Origin: Trileptium ribeirensis
Lineage: Eukaryota; Nematoda; Enoplea; Enoplida; Thoracostomopsidae
NCBI GenBank assembly: GCA_030248225.1
Contig: JASANE010027700.1
Coordinates: 1-64,000 of the forward strand
Direction of reading: 5' to 3'
DNA length: 64,000 nt
Positions 33,000-45,309 of the stretch are shown piece after piece; within the stretch, counting starts at the first letter, position 1; every line of letters begins with the position of its first letter. The notes under the pieces are model-generated. The model was not told where the DNA came from and made no database searches. It was given only the letters and a program-made list of their open reading frames with translations. The translations under genes were made by a program, and so were the position numbers.

Positions 33000-35900
33000 A
33001 GTTATTTGGATCCTTCGGTCTTTAGCAACAACGAGGCAACCTCGATCACACACTATCGAACGGAGTCAATCGTTTTTCGTTTGGCTGTGGCAACGATGCA
33101 ACAATCGCCAGATCTTGACACGCCAAAATGTTTCTGTCAAGTGAAGTATCATTCAACTGGTCGCTATCAATCAACTTCTAGCTCAACCCAACGTCGTTTC
33201 GGTTATTGCTGGTTATATTCGGGGATGTCTAATCAAATTCCGGATCAGTCACAGACTGGCACAAACTGCGGAAAGCTTAGATGGGCCAACATCTTACAGG
33301 GTCTCCACAACGACGACCCAATGTTCGAGCTGCCAAGCAAGAAAGCCGACATTGTTGTGCTGCTCGAACCGAGAATCCGAATGCTGTCAACGCTATCACA
33401 CAGTTGCTCGCTAACGAACAGCAGCTCACGACAAGCAACAAAGTGCCTAGCATTGTTGTCAATTTTATCAAACTACCCGACTAAAAGGATGTAGCTGTGT
33501 GATTCGCACAAATGGAGCGAATGATGGGCAACGCCTCGGAATCATTCAAGCTCAACAGCGTCCTTCGATCACTACCGACTCACGTCGTTCTCGATAGCGG
33601 TGTCAATGTCAGCTTGGCGACCGCATCCCATCCGTCGCGTTACGACAGCTACAGCAATTTGCGCCAAACAACGATAGTTTGGTGCGACTCCAACTCCTGA
33701 AGATGCTTCCGGAATTCGTTGGGATGGTCCTCGTTTCACTGGTCGAGCTGCCAATCGAAGAACAACGACGCCAGCTGCAGTACGATCCGAGATAAGGACG
33801 ATCGATTCGAACTCTTCTAAAAGTGTCTCGACAAACTGTGATCAATGATCCAAGCCATGCAGCCACGCGAAAGGTCAAAGGAGCGACGCCGATTCCATTC
33901 CATTCTATCGCGATCGCATTCCTGTTCCCGATAACGAAGCCAGAACAGATCGGTTTGCAATCATCACTCACATTTTGGCACTATAAGATGTTGCACTGGA
34001 ACAATCGCAGCAATTCCGGAAACACCCAAATTTCGTCGACGGCGCGGCACCCCACGAAGAAAATTCGATTCGTATAGCCGCAAACTCGATCGGCCCTGCG
34101 CTCATCGACACTGGCAGTAAAAGAAGCTTGCTGCCCCTGTCTACATTTTTCCAGCATCATCCGATTCGAACTGCAACAGCCTCACGGCCGCGAACGCCAC
34201 ACCGATCAAAACGTACGGTTATGGAACACTACAATTCCGGCTCGGAGGCGTTAATAAGTGGTATCTGGAGATTTATCATTGTTGACGTACCCCAACCGAT
34301 ATTGGGTCATGGTTTCCTGCGTTCACTCAGTTTGATAGTCAATTGTGGCAGTGAATCCGATCGGCCAGCCGTTCCGTCGAATGTATGGAGTAGCCGCTAC
34401 TGACCGTTGTAACCAATAATCGGGCGAACAAATTTCTGCCATGCATTGCCGTCAAATTGGTGACATGGACACATTCGTCTCGGACATGTTGATACGATTA
34501 AATTCCGTTTTCGAGAAATCGTCAACCAACGCTCCCGTCACTCATCCGATTCAGCATCACATTGTTACTCGTGGACCGCCTTGCTTTGTAAGCGTGCGAA
34601 AACTGCTCGTTGGCAAGCTGCAAGCAAAAAAGATGAATACGCTAATCTCGAACGCAATGGCATTGTTCAACGAGGATAATCGCCCTGGACAACGCCACTT
34701 CATGATGTCAAGAAATCGTATAACAGATCGCGACTTTGCGGTGACTACCGAAACCTCAATATTCGCACAGTGCCCGATCTATATCTGATGCCGAACCGCA
34801 ACGACATCACCAACAAAGGATCTTCGTGCGCGAGTGTTCAGCAAAGTAGACTGTGTTAAAGCTTTTCATCGGATTCCGATATCACCTGAAGATAATGAAA
34901 AGATGCTTTTACGACACCATTCGGCATGTTCCCCTACCGACGTATGCCATTTGGTCTCTGGAATGCTTCACAAACGTTCCAACGTCTGATGGATCACGCA
35001 TTCCGCGATATGCCATTCATCAAAACGAACATAGACGATTTTCTCGTGGCAAGCGTTACCGATGACGAACATCGCGACTATCTCATCTGCGCATTCGCAC
35101 GTCTCAAGGAATATCGACTCAAACGAGCCAAATGCGAATTCTTCAGCCCGACAGCCTAATTTATCGATGTTGAAGTATCTACAGCGGGAACCCGCCATCT
35201 CGCGGGCAATGTCGATGCTTTAATCGATTCCCTGTTGCTTCGACATGAAGAGTCCGAGCCATCAACAATGCCGACGGCTATCATACATCTTCGTATTCAA
35301 TATTACGATTCGACATGTCACTGGTGCCTTTCGCGTAGAACGATTGCTGAAGTTCAAGCGACGCCGACGACCGTTGAAATCCCAGACACTCAACTCGAGG
35401 ATCGACATCTGTAAACGTTTCTCCAAACAACAACGCTACAGATCCGACGATCGTCTATCAACGGTAAACAAATCTTGTATGACGATAAGGATCGTCCACT
35501 CCTGCGGACAATATTGCGACGTATGTGCCTCGCTCGACAGCCTCTGGCGTGCAGGCTACTGGCCGACGTAATGGTATGTTTGGCCGGGTATCCGAAACGT
35601 AATTCGGTACATTGTCAAAACTTGCGAGATTGTTAAGCCGCGAAAATCAGCAGCCGCACAAGGAAGCCAATGTAATCAATACCGATGAAACAACGGTTTC
35701 ACACGATTCACGTCGATATCGTTGGTCCACTACAGCCGAGCGATGGTAAAATGATGATCAATCGGTACTATCGATGGCTTGAATTGCTTGTTTGATACAT
35801 TTCAGCGTATACACTTGCCGACGCGCTGGTCAACGTATAGTGTCGAGTTTGCCAAATCATCACTGATCGGGGAGCGCAGTTGTAATTTTCCTTATGGAAC

Positions 35901-36500
35901 GACCTAATGTCGAAGTTAGGTATCGACGTACAACGGCCTATCATCCGCTGTCGAACAGCGCTATCGAACGTTTCCACCATACGTTGAATAATGTCCTACG
36001 CGCACGCTGCGTAGGCTGTGCATGGATTCGTAATCTTTCTTTCGTTTTTTTCGCCATTCGAAGCACAGTCAACAACTCAGTATTCGCACCCACACAGCTG
36101 ACGCTTGGTGATCGAATTAACTTTACTGGATCATTGCTGTATTACCCAAAAAAGAGCCACGATCAACGAGTCAATACAATTTGCCGACGATTTGCTCGAT
36201 CGACCGCGGGTTCGAAACCAAGTTCAATGGATGACAGGCATTCCGCACGATTTGACAAAGGTGAACTTTGTTTGAATCCGCGACAAAACAGCGCACAGCT
36301 GTTTCGAGCATCATTACAAAGGACCGTACAAAGTGATCAGAATGGGATCTAAAGCCGTTCACATTAACATCGCATGCCGGGAGGATACCGTTTGGTTCGA
36401 TCATTTGAAACCCGCGCTCATCTGGTCACACGACGAAACAAGCTGGATGCTGACGCGCTGGATGTCACCAATACTGGATTCTAACGCGCAGCTTCAGGCG
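33000..36500 (+). pseudogene. gag-pol remnant of the old gypsy element
   Basis: Gag-like basic sequence at 33.0-33.5 kb has no clear zinc knuckle. Protease: LIDTGSKRSLL near 34100 keeps the D-T-G triad. RT: PYRRMPFGLWNASQTFQRLM near 34930 and NIDDFLVAS near 35030, where the usual Tyr before IDD is Asn. Integrase: HVDIVGPLQPSDG near 35710, ITDRGAQ near 35860, and YHPLSNSAIERFHHTLNNVL near 35940; the first Asp, second Asp and Glu are all still visible, though in separate frames. Reading frames change many times and stops are common, so nothing functional can be made. Confidence 0.85.
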
Positions 36501-36589
36501 TCGACAACTCCGCTCTGAGCGCTGTTTCACTCCACAAATCCGTTAGATTCGCTGCTGATGCTACTCAAAAATCCAAGCTTCGCTTTTTC

Positions 36590-36860
36590 CATGCGGCTTA
36601 TCTAACAGCTCGAAAACCGGTTCAAGCCGAAACTTGTTTGATAATAAATCGAAATATGATAAATGTTTCAGAATTGGTTCGAAAACCGGTCATCAGTAAA
36701 TTAATTTACTTGTCTGGACATTGTAGTTTATATAAGCCTGAACTTTTCAGAATCTTCATCGTAGTTTTATTATTCTGCCATAAAGGCCACTCGTCATGTT
36801 AGTAATTTTTTATGTTGTTCTTGTTTGTAACACATTCTATATTCTTCAAAATGGTTCATG
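36590..36860 (+). repeat. 3' LTR remnant of the old gypsy element
   Basis: Matches 32040-32300 with many substitutions and small indels, much more diverged than the LTR pair of the 7-11 kb element. Confidence 0.75.
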
Positions 36861-37236
36861 GACCATAAACACATTAAAAAGTACTGAAACGCATTAAATA
36901 TTCGTTCGTGCTGGAATGTAGATAATAAAGCCATCGTATTCAGCGTGTTGAAAAACCGACACTGCTGAAACAAGGTGAAATCAAGGAATCGTCCTACACA
37001 AAATTTTCGGTATGTTTGGACTCAACTCGGCGAGTTATGACCATTTTTTGAATTTTTTTTCGATTTTTTTACTTAGCACCAGTGTACGTTAAAAAATCGA
37101 AAAAATTTTTCCTTCCGAATTTCTACCTACAGTGCACCATTCAACGCAGCTCGAGGAGTTAAGTCTAATGATACCAACTTTCACTCAAACTAAAGTTATT
37201 AAGATTAACGAATTGTCTATTATGGTGATTAACCTT

Positions 37237-37638
37237 TCATAGATCTAAGGTTGCGGTTCGCAATCGGGCAAGCCCATGGTTATACGTAACTAAGCAATCG
37301 GTTAGTACACGACTTCCTGGGCGGACATGCTGGCAAATTAAGGGCATGATGACACCGATAGTTTTCGCTCGAATCCTGAAAAGTAGAAACCTTTGTGTAC
37401 CGCGTTCCAGCTTAAAGTAGAAACCTTTGTGTACCGCGTTCCAGCTTTCCACCACCCAACCATGTTTCCGATGAGGTATTCCACGATTATATTTTTGTCG
37501 AAAAACCATTGATTTGTCAATTTCAACGTCAATCTCTTGGCCTCCCATCATAAGGTCTTGCCAATTGTCCCGTTCATCAACCACATGTGTCCTGGAAATG
37601 ATTGTACCAGTCATATACCGCGTGCTCCGAAACTTCAT
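37237..37638 (-). pseudogene. Merlin/IS1016-type DDE transposase fragment
   Basis: A 133-codon minus-strand frame shows the ISXO2-like transposase pattern: HVVDERDNW, GGQEIDVEIDKS (first catalytic Asp), KYNRG, LERGTQRFLLF, then SRVLTDCLVTYNHGL (second catalytic Asp). The C-terminal part with the third acidic residue is missing, so it is truncated at about half the usual length. The middle contains a 34-bp tandem duplication (37381-37413 and 37415-37447), giving a peptide (SWNAVHKGFYF) read in one frame followed by the same DNA read in the family frame. Terminal inverted repeats were not found. Merlin elements are known from several invertebrate groups including flatworms. Confidence 0.85.
37381..37447. 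repeat. 34-bp tandem duplication inside the Merlin fragment
   Basis: The 33-base sequence from AAGTAGAAACC to GTTCCAGCTT occurs twice with a single A between the copies and no mismatch, so the duplication is young compared with the decayed element. Confidence 0.97.
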
Positions 37639-37639
37639 T

Positions 37640-38755
37640 CACGATGAAACCGCTCCTTAAATTTTTGGTGAAGTTACCATAATCAGAAGAATTTTATCGA
37701 GAGGCAGTTTATGATTAAAAAAGAAAATTAATACGAATTGAATATTTCCTTCGGCAGTTTTTAGTGTCGGAACACCGCCTTTCTAAATTGTCCTGATGCA
37801 CCATATCACACCTTAGCTAGATAGCAAGGGTTTCCACAGTCACATATAGAACTATTACTTATTTACTCCAGTTTAGCCAAGTATTCAATAGCACTATCAT
37901 AATTTGCAATAATATTATGGTTCTTATTTTTTTGGTCTACCGCTGATCCACACTTCAAATATAATATCTAGAAAAATAGCAAATCTAATGCTTTTACCTT
38001 AGACTAAGTGTAATCCTGAGACTAATCCTAAGGCTAGTGTGTTCTTCCAATAAACATTACGCCCCAACGCATCAAACTGCATCTAATCAAATTTTGTAAT
38101 ATTAATCTTTCGCTGTATTCTGAATGTCTGACTCCATATTTTGTTACCAGGGGAACCTGTTGAGGTATCCCATATAATTTTAGATAGGCCATTGTATTTT
38201 CTATAACAACGGTCCACTTTTGAGCCAAATTGGTCCATCGAATCAAAAGTTATTTGTCAAAACTGAGAAAAACCAAAATCCAATTTTTTTTAATTTTCGA
38301 CCCATGAATTTAGGCGCCCGCCCTTGAACCCCCTTAAGCAGATAGAGCTCTGAAGCCTTTCCATTGGAAAGAGCGGAAAAAACTAACCCATGTGGTAAGA
38401 GGGTAGACGATATTTGCTTTTGGTAAAAAATATTTACCAAAAACCATCCCAAAATACCCCAAAATCTCTAAAGAAAAGAACAATTTAGCATCATAAGGAG
38501 GCTTTCCCTGAAAAGGGGCGACCCTGGTTTCGAAAAGACGTCTTTAGGGGGTAAGAGATTACTGGGGGACCAGAGACTATTTTACACATCATGTAATGGT
38601 TTTTGCTTATTGGGTGGTGGGGACTGCTTTCGGTGCCCGCTGGAAAAAAACTAAATCGTTTAAAGCCGGTTGGCATATATTGGCGAAATTTTCCTTTGTC
38701 CTGGAAAATGCGCTCTGGCAAATTTTTGGCACTTGGTATTCAAATACAGGCAAAT
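37640..38755. other. Intron between Merlin and RTE remnants
   Basis: No exon recognised. G/C-run-rich patches (38320-38620) resemble other repeat tails in the window; no family could be assigned. Confidence 0.4.
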
Positions 38756-38756
38756 G

Positions 38757-40585
38757 CAGTAAAATGACTGACTACGCACTCATATCCCGGAAGTTCAGAT
38801 CAGCCCTAGAAAACGTCAAGGTCAATCGTGCAGCGTCGATCGGATCTGATCACGCGTTGGTATGTTGCCGACTAAGGCTTCACCTGAAAGTTCGTCGCAC
38901 CAACAGGAGGGAACCGAAGTTTCATGTTGCTGCATTAAGAAACAGTGATCTCCAACGCCAGTATCAATGCCAAGTATCCAACAGATTCATAGCACAGTCG
39001 AATGACCTGGACACCGTTGAAAGCTACTGGACAGCGATGAAATCGGCCGTAGTCGAGGCTACTGCAACAGTATGTCCACGGATTCGGCGAAAAACTCGCC
39101 CATGGATATCGAGCGTCACGCTCTCTTGTGGATGAGCGTCATAAGGCATCTGGTGACCGAAAGCGAGTTAACTATCTTAGCAGACAAATCACAGTCAGCC
39201 TACAGAAAGACGAAAAGAACTGGTGGGTTGATAAATGCGCGACTCTTGAACGTGCGGCAAATAGCGGCAATTCATGTAAAATGTTTAAAACCATCAACGA
39301 ACTGACGGGTTAGAAGTTCAAGATGAGAACCAATGCGATCAAGGACTCAGCTGGCAACATCATTCAATCCTGTGACGGTCAACTTCAACGATGGGCTGAC
39401 CATTTCTCCCAACTATTAAATCGACCTGCTCCGACCGTAACTGACGTTGACTTGCCACTGCAGCAACAGCCTCTACTCCAGTCACCGACATCAACACCGA
39501 TCCACCAATCCCAGAAGAAGTCACCAAGGCCATCAAGCAGCTGAAGTGGGGAAAGGCAGCTGGCATCGACGACATCACCGTTGAAGCGCTAAAGGCTGGT
39601 GGTACCGAGTTGGTGCAGCGGATGCATTAGCTAATCAAGCTAATTTGGCGGGACGGTTATGTACCGCAGGACTAGAAAGACGGCGTAATAATCCCCGTGC
39701 ACAAAAAGGGTGATAAATCCCTGTGCAGCAACTACAGAGGCATAACACTCCTGTCAATCGCCGGTAAAATCCTGACATCAATTATTATTCAATGTCGCCT
39801 TCTGCCCAACCGTGAATCTAACACTGACGAGCATCAAGCGGGTTTTCGCCCAGGACGTGGCTGTATTGATCATATATTCAGCATCAGGCAAATACAGGAA
39901 CGATGTTGCAAGTACGGCATTAATTTAATAATGGTTTTTGTAGACTTTGCAGCAGCCTTTGATAGTTTCCATCAACAATCCCTCTGGGAAGGCCTGCTGT
40001 CAGACGGCATCCCCATCAAGCTAGTGTCGTTGCTACAAAACATATATGAAAACGCCCACAGCTGCGTCAGAATCAACAATGACCTTTCACCATCGTTTAC
40101 AATAAGCACTAGCGTACGACAAGGCTGTGTAATATCACCAATGCTGTTCAACGTAATAATAAACGTATTAATGCGCCACGTGGATTTCAATGGCGTAACA
40201 GTGGGTACAGACCTCCGTCTGAAATATCTAGCCTATGCTGATGACATCATGCTTTATGCGGAATCCGACGACGACGCGCAGCAGGCACTCACTCGATTGA
40301 ACGATTGTGCAGCGAGGCTGGGCCTTCGAATCAATGTTAATAAAACAAAGGCCATGGGGTCACGCACATTAACATTAGATGGCTCTCCAGTTGCTCATGT
40401 TAACAGTTTCTCATATCTCGCATCCAAGCTATCAGACGGCTCCATCTCGGTTTCAGACGACGTCACTGCGCGCATCGGACGAGCCTATACAACATTCTCA
40501 CGGCTAAGACGCACACTCTGGGTACGACACAATGTTTCGCTTTCCATCAAGATGCGGGTGTTTAATGCGACAGTGCTGCCAACAA
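38757..40585 (+). mobile_element. RTE-type LINE remnant
   Basis: It begins in the endonuclease C-terminus (MTDYALISRKFRSAL, ASIGSDHALVCCRLRLHLK) and continues into the linker region (WWVDKCATLERAANSG; LQRWADHFSQLLNRP). Reverse transcriptase follows: LKWGKAAGIDDITVEAL, NYRGITLLSIAGKIL, FVDFAAAFDSF, VRQGCVISPMLFNV and the catalytic LAYADDIMLYAE near 40230. The second half is one long frame from 39697; the first half has several stops and shifts (39.12-39.67 kb). The 5' end (most of the endonuclease) is missing. RTE-like similarity breaks off near 40585. Confidence 0.93.
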
Positions 40586-40896
40586 ATGACGTTTTCGAAA
40601 TTTTTGGTGACAAGTCGTGGGAAAAGCACCTGAATGTGTGTTTATTGTTGGCTTTAGTGTCGGATATGGGGTTTTCTGGGTCGACAAGGTCATTGCGAGT
40701 GTCAAAAATATTGTGTGGCAAATATTTTTCACACTTCTGCTTCGGGGGATTGTTCTCACCACTGAATTCTAGAAGCCAATTAAAACCAACTATTCAACTA
40801 TTTTTTCCTGGAATTAAATTTTTAATTCCAGAAAATGATTTTTGTAAAAATTTTTGTCAAGTTGATATGTCAACTGAAGTTGTTTTTACCAGGTGA
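39697..40896 (+). pseudogene. RTE reverse transcriptase, longest open part
   Basis: A 399-codon frame that covers RT motifs from HKKGDKSLCSNYRGITLL to the thumb (RLRRTLWVRHNVSLSIKMRV) and then leaves the family pattern after VLPT at about 40585; the last 100 codons are unrelated sequence. The YADD box is intact. Without the endonuclease and with stops just upstream it is not an autonomous element. It has kept its frame better than any other transposon part here, so it may be the youngest LINE insertion. Confidence 0.9.
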
Positions 40897-40974
40897 AGCC
40901 AAAAATTTTGGCGGGCGCTCCAATTTTGCCAGGGGCATCGAAACATCCTATCTCATCACTTTGGAGAAGCAAAC

Positions 40975-41960
40975 TCGTGTTTTCAGCCCTTAAATTAATT
41001 GAGACTAGCAAACTGTCGTTTACTTAACAACGCCAGGAGGGTCAAGGTTTTCAATGGTATAAATTTTGCTATGGACTTATAGCGCCTATAAATAATCAGC
41101 CATAAAATTTCCAAATTTTTATGTCGGCTCGGTAACAATTATTAATTCGAAGAAGGTCAATTATGACTTATGGATTGCCTAACAATGAGTTTGGCTCTTC
41201 ATAATGGCATAATTTAACCCCGAGATAGCGAAATTTATATGTTTATATGTATATTTTTATGTTGGTCCAATAAATTAAAGTTTACTAAACAAGTCTGTGA
41301 GGGTTAAGTTTACATTTCGAATGTTCGAACTTTTATTTTTCATCTTCGGGTATCTTCTTTCCATAAAAGCCAAATTTAAGTGAACAATCACCAAATTTTT
41401 ATGTGGCTCATGTTTGAAGCTTTTAAATTAATGTCTGGCTGCTCCACCGGGTTTGAATCTATCAGGTGGGACTACCATCCCGCCCCCTCCCCGCGTCCAT
41501 TGGGGGCAGCCCAACCATGGTAACGTGTTTTCAGAACGGGGGGTTGACAAATATGGGTGCGCCCCCAACCTCCCGGTTCAAATTGTTTTGTTTTGTACTA
41601 TTGTCTTCATATTTGTGGTGATTTCTGCTCAAATTGTGAGGTGTTTCTACACCATTCGAGGCTGCATTTACAACATAGTTTAATGAATAATAAATTGTAC
41701 TAAAATTTTCATGGTTTAAAAACTTGAGCCATCTTTAACGTCATTTTCTCGGTTAGTAATCAATACCTGAACGACAGCTGATGAATTCGGAGATGGCCAA
41801 GTACAATGTTTGTTTAATGGAATCATTATAATTTTTACCCTACTACGACACCGCTCCGTTAATACCTTAACCAACCCCAACGCGGCCGAATTGTGCTGCC
41901 AACTCCTGTTTTCAGCCCTTAAATAAACTTTAGGTAGAGAGAATGGTATTTCGCAGGCAC
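40975..41960. repeat. Second, more diverged block of the 17.6-19 kb satellite
   Basis: 'TCAGCCCTTAAATTAATTGA' near 40985, 'CCAAATTTTTATGTCGGCTC' near 41108, 'CCAAATTTTTATGTGGCTCA' plus 'GAAGCTTTTAAATTAAT' near 41390, and 'CAACTCCTGTTTTCAGCCCT' near 41900 match the satellite units in order and spacing type. Confidence 0.7.
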
Positions 41961-42589
41961 TAGGTGGTGGAACATAAAATAAATTTTTGCTCGGTTTAAA
42001 TATTTTGGTGCCTATAACCTCCAATAATGCGTGGGTCTACTTTAGGTGCTTACACCTGGGTTATTGTTTGTCAACGCAGTTCACGATCGCAAAAGCGATG
42101 GACGCTAACAAATCACGATTTTCCCTTATGTACGCGTACACGATTTGCGATGCAGAAACGCACAGGCCCTGCCCGCGATCAGTATTCAGCTATTTAGCAT
42201 CGCATTTTTCTGACCGCTTACAATAATGCAAACGTGATTACCAGTCACGTGTTTCTTGTATACTATAATATAGCATTGCTGTCTGATTCTGAATGTCATT
42301 TTGATGAACGCGGACAAACGTGCGAAATGGGGAAATGTGCGCCAACGCAAATTCCATTCCTATATCGCAGAGCCCATATTCGCGTTTTTAAAAATACGAA
42401 TACCATTGGAAAACATGTGAATGCTATTTTCTGCCCGAATTAGTTCGTGATTTTGAGAAAACCTGCAATAACCAAATAAATGAAAACATTCCAGATTTTG
42501 GAAATCGGGTTCATCTATCGGAAAACTCTTCAAACGTCATGAAAAGATATAATATAGTCACTGGAATGTCCACAGTACTCCGAAAAGTG

Positions 42590-42905
42590 GGGGGACACTT
42601 CGCGTGCCCTATGTTCATTCTCGGGGAAAATTTCAAAGTGGCGTAATAAATTTTGCTTTAAGTTTTACTGCCGGGGATGTATTTTCAATCTATGAAATAA
42701 CGCTTTAGCATTAGAAGTAGTGGAACTTAGTATTAAAAAATACGTTGCATGCTAAAAACATAAATTTTCTGACAAAAAAGTTGTTGGATGTAGTTGAACT
42801 TGGGGTTTCAGTCGAGTTGGTGGGGACTCACATGGGGGAATTTCACTAACATGTCGCATTTGGAAAATTTGGAGTCCTTATCCCCAACTGTGGACAAACC
42901 AGTAG
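42590..42905 (+). repeat. Dispersed repeat family A, copy 3
   Basis: 'ATGTTCATTCTCGGGG', 'TTTCAATCTATGAAATAACG', 'TTTAGCATTAGAAGTAGTGG', 'TAGTTGAACTTGGGGTTTC', 'CCCCAACTGTGGACAAACCA'. Confidence 0.9.
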
Positions 42906-42909
42906 TCAA

Positions 42910-45180
42910 GTTGAACTGTAGATAGCAAAGTTATCGTATCTCCAGTGTGCTTGATAGCCAAATAGGGGCTCATTGTAAGGTAAAACTCGCAATATTCCAA
43001 AATTCGAAAAATAGTTATTCGTGGCAAAGGGTAGACATACCATATTCGGGCCAATAGCGGCCCGCGGATTGGTTGATTCTGTCTCTGTTTTTCGATGCGG
43101 ACACTGGCACTCGTATGGTCAGATTTTATAAAGAACCTTTAAAAACCTATGTTTTGCCATTTTAACCCGAAGGATAGGATCGGAGCTGTTCGCGTTCAAC
43201 TAAAGGGCACACGGTCGTCACTTTTGCTATTTAACAAGATAAATTTATCAAAATCCATCCATCCGAAAATGACTTGTAAATGACAGTGACAGACAAAAAA
43301 GAAATTTTCATTGTTTTTACCCCTAGCGCCCTCCGTGGAAATTTCGTTCGATCCTTTTCAAATAGAGTAGTTCCATTTTATAATAATCTAGCAAAGCAAA
43401 CTGCATTATAAACCACTGCCATTAAACACCCAAAACGGATGGATCAACATGATATACTGCTTTACGTGTTTGTCTCAAGCTTTGAACCGTTGGTTTTGGC
43501 GAACCCTTTGTGTCTTATCAGCATTTAGAAATAAAATTTCGTTTTGTTTGCCAATACTCATAATTTTGTAGGTCTGCTTAGCCAAAATAGAACATTCACT
43601 TCTAAGCGGTGTAACATACACTTGTTTTTGTTATTTTAGCGACTGAATGACAATTTAGGTTTGCCGTAAGGGAGTCCACGTTTTGCTTTTTTCGATCTTT
43701 TAGTGAGAGAAATAAGATCAAAGGACGACGTGAGAGAATATTGTAAAAAATCGTATTTCCATAGGGCAGGGAATAGCCGGAGCCAGCAACTGGAACCGGA
43801 ACCTAGTTTTTGAAACTTATGTGTAATAAAACAGGTGAAGGAAGAAATATAGATACGTACTGTGGATTTAAAATGTATTAAAAATAAATTTTACATTAAA
43901 CTTAATGTGTTGCGATGACATTATTACTTCTCTGTAACTTTGTAGAGGCTGAGGAAGCTAAAGTTTTATTTATAGATCAAGATGCTGCTTTTTTGAACAC
44001 CCAGAGAAAAAATGTCTTATGCTGTACATGCTTGCGTAAACTGCGTCAAACTGAATGTTCTTATAACACATGGACCGTATAATGGACAATTTCACTCTGT
44101 CTCCAATCGCACCCCTTTACTATACATAAGTTTGTTACCTGTTATTCCGTTGGAAGCATGAAGTTATTCTTTTATATGGTTCTAATAGACAATAAAAAGA
44201 TATATGCTATAATTTTTTGATCGTTGGCCAGAGACATTGTTCAGCCTAGCGTTGGGCAACCAGTGCCCATCAATTAGACGATGATTTTCTTATCAAAGTG
44301 CTATAAATGACACAAGCTTTGATACTACTCGCGCAGTTTCAATACATGCTGTTCGTTCTCTAGAACGCAATTTCTGGGTGCTTTGCAGAATGTTACGTTA
44401 CTCCAATGTAGACTGATAAAAAAGTTTACAAGAGCACTGGCTGTTGCTTGACGCAGATTATATTACCCAATCATACAGCTAAGTACTTCAATAATCCATA
44501 CTCATCTGTTATGTGTGTCAAGTTGAACTTGTTCAATTCAAACATATACCTCAGATTTCTGGACGGGTAAACTGCTACAAGCATCCGCATAGCTTTGTTC
44601 TGCTAACAAACTCCTGCCGGATTAATATGAAAAATTCTCACTGAAATTGTGTCCTGCTTACTTCTCATAGGGCAATTTGATCAGTCAATCTTTCATATTG
44701 TTTGGTTGTGTTGGAACTTGATCATTGCCTGTATATAACATATGTTTGGACCACAGATGAAGCAACAAATATGGACGATTTTAACTTGAATTCCGGTTCC
44801 GGTATGTGTTTTGCCTTTTGCTGGAACCGCAACCGTAGCACGATTTTAGCCGGAACCGGAATTCCGGTTAGTCCCTGCCTTAGACTTTCTGCTTGTTTTG
44901 AGTGAAATAACAGCTTTCCAAAGGGGTTTGGTTTACTGCTTGTTTTGAATAGTCAGTGATGTAACAAAGGGCACCGTTATGACAGAACCAGCATTTTTCT
45001 GTTTATAACAAACCTATAAAATTGAGCAAACAAACAAGCACATTTTAGAGCTGATTTTTACGATGACACTAATTAATAGCTTTCGGACTCTACATCGATT
45101 CATTTTTTTAATTTTCTAATTTATTTCACGTGTTTATTTCCATAATCTGCTCTGTTTTATCCCTATTTAATGCATAATTA
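42910..45180. other. Intron with one 14-bp inverted repeat
   Basis: AATTCCGGTTCCGG (44789-44802) and its exact reverse complement (44850-44863) flank a 47-bp spacer that itself contains GGAACCGCAACCG. A related GGAACCGGAAC lies near 43790. No exon seen. Confidence 0.6.
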
Positions 45181-45183
45181 TAG

Positions 45184-45306
45184 GATTTCGACTATCGAAT
45201 GCTAAGTGCATGAACGTTGTCGAATTATGGAAAAAGAATATTAGCCATTCGAACATTGTGCAGTTTCGGGAAGTGTTCACGTCGAAAGCTTTTGGCAGCG
45301 AGAGCT
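45184..45306 (+). CDS. PAN3: PAN3 exon, pseudokinase N-lobe
   Basis: Acceptor ttatag, donor gttagt; takes two bases from the left junction and leaves one. Encodes FRLSNAKCMNVVELWKK and HSNIVQFREVFTSKAFG, both strongly matching the helix-C region and following strands of animal PAN3 (family pattern FRL-x-N-x-KC ... HSNIV-x-LREVFTTKAF). The junction to 47037 reads SES-SLIFVYDFH in phase. The upstream intron (30608-45183) is about 14.6 kb and contains three transposon remnants and part of a satellite. Confidence 0.97.
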
Positions 45307-45309
45307 GTT

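Larger units (their letters stand above)
32040..36860 (+). mobile_element. Old, decayed Ty3/gypsy element
   Basis: Two diverged LTR-like segments (about 32040-32300 and 36590-36860) share a 'TCTATATAAGC/TTTATATAAGC' promoter, an 'AGTTTTAT' block, 'CCnTAAAGGC' and 'TTGTTCTTGTTTGT' in order. Between them are gag, protease, RT and integrase remnants in gypsy order. Many frame changes and substitutions make it clearly older than the element at 7.2 kb and unrelated to it at the LTR level. Confidence 0.85.
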
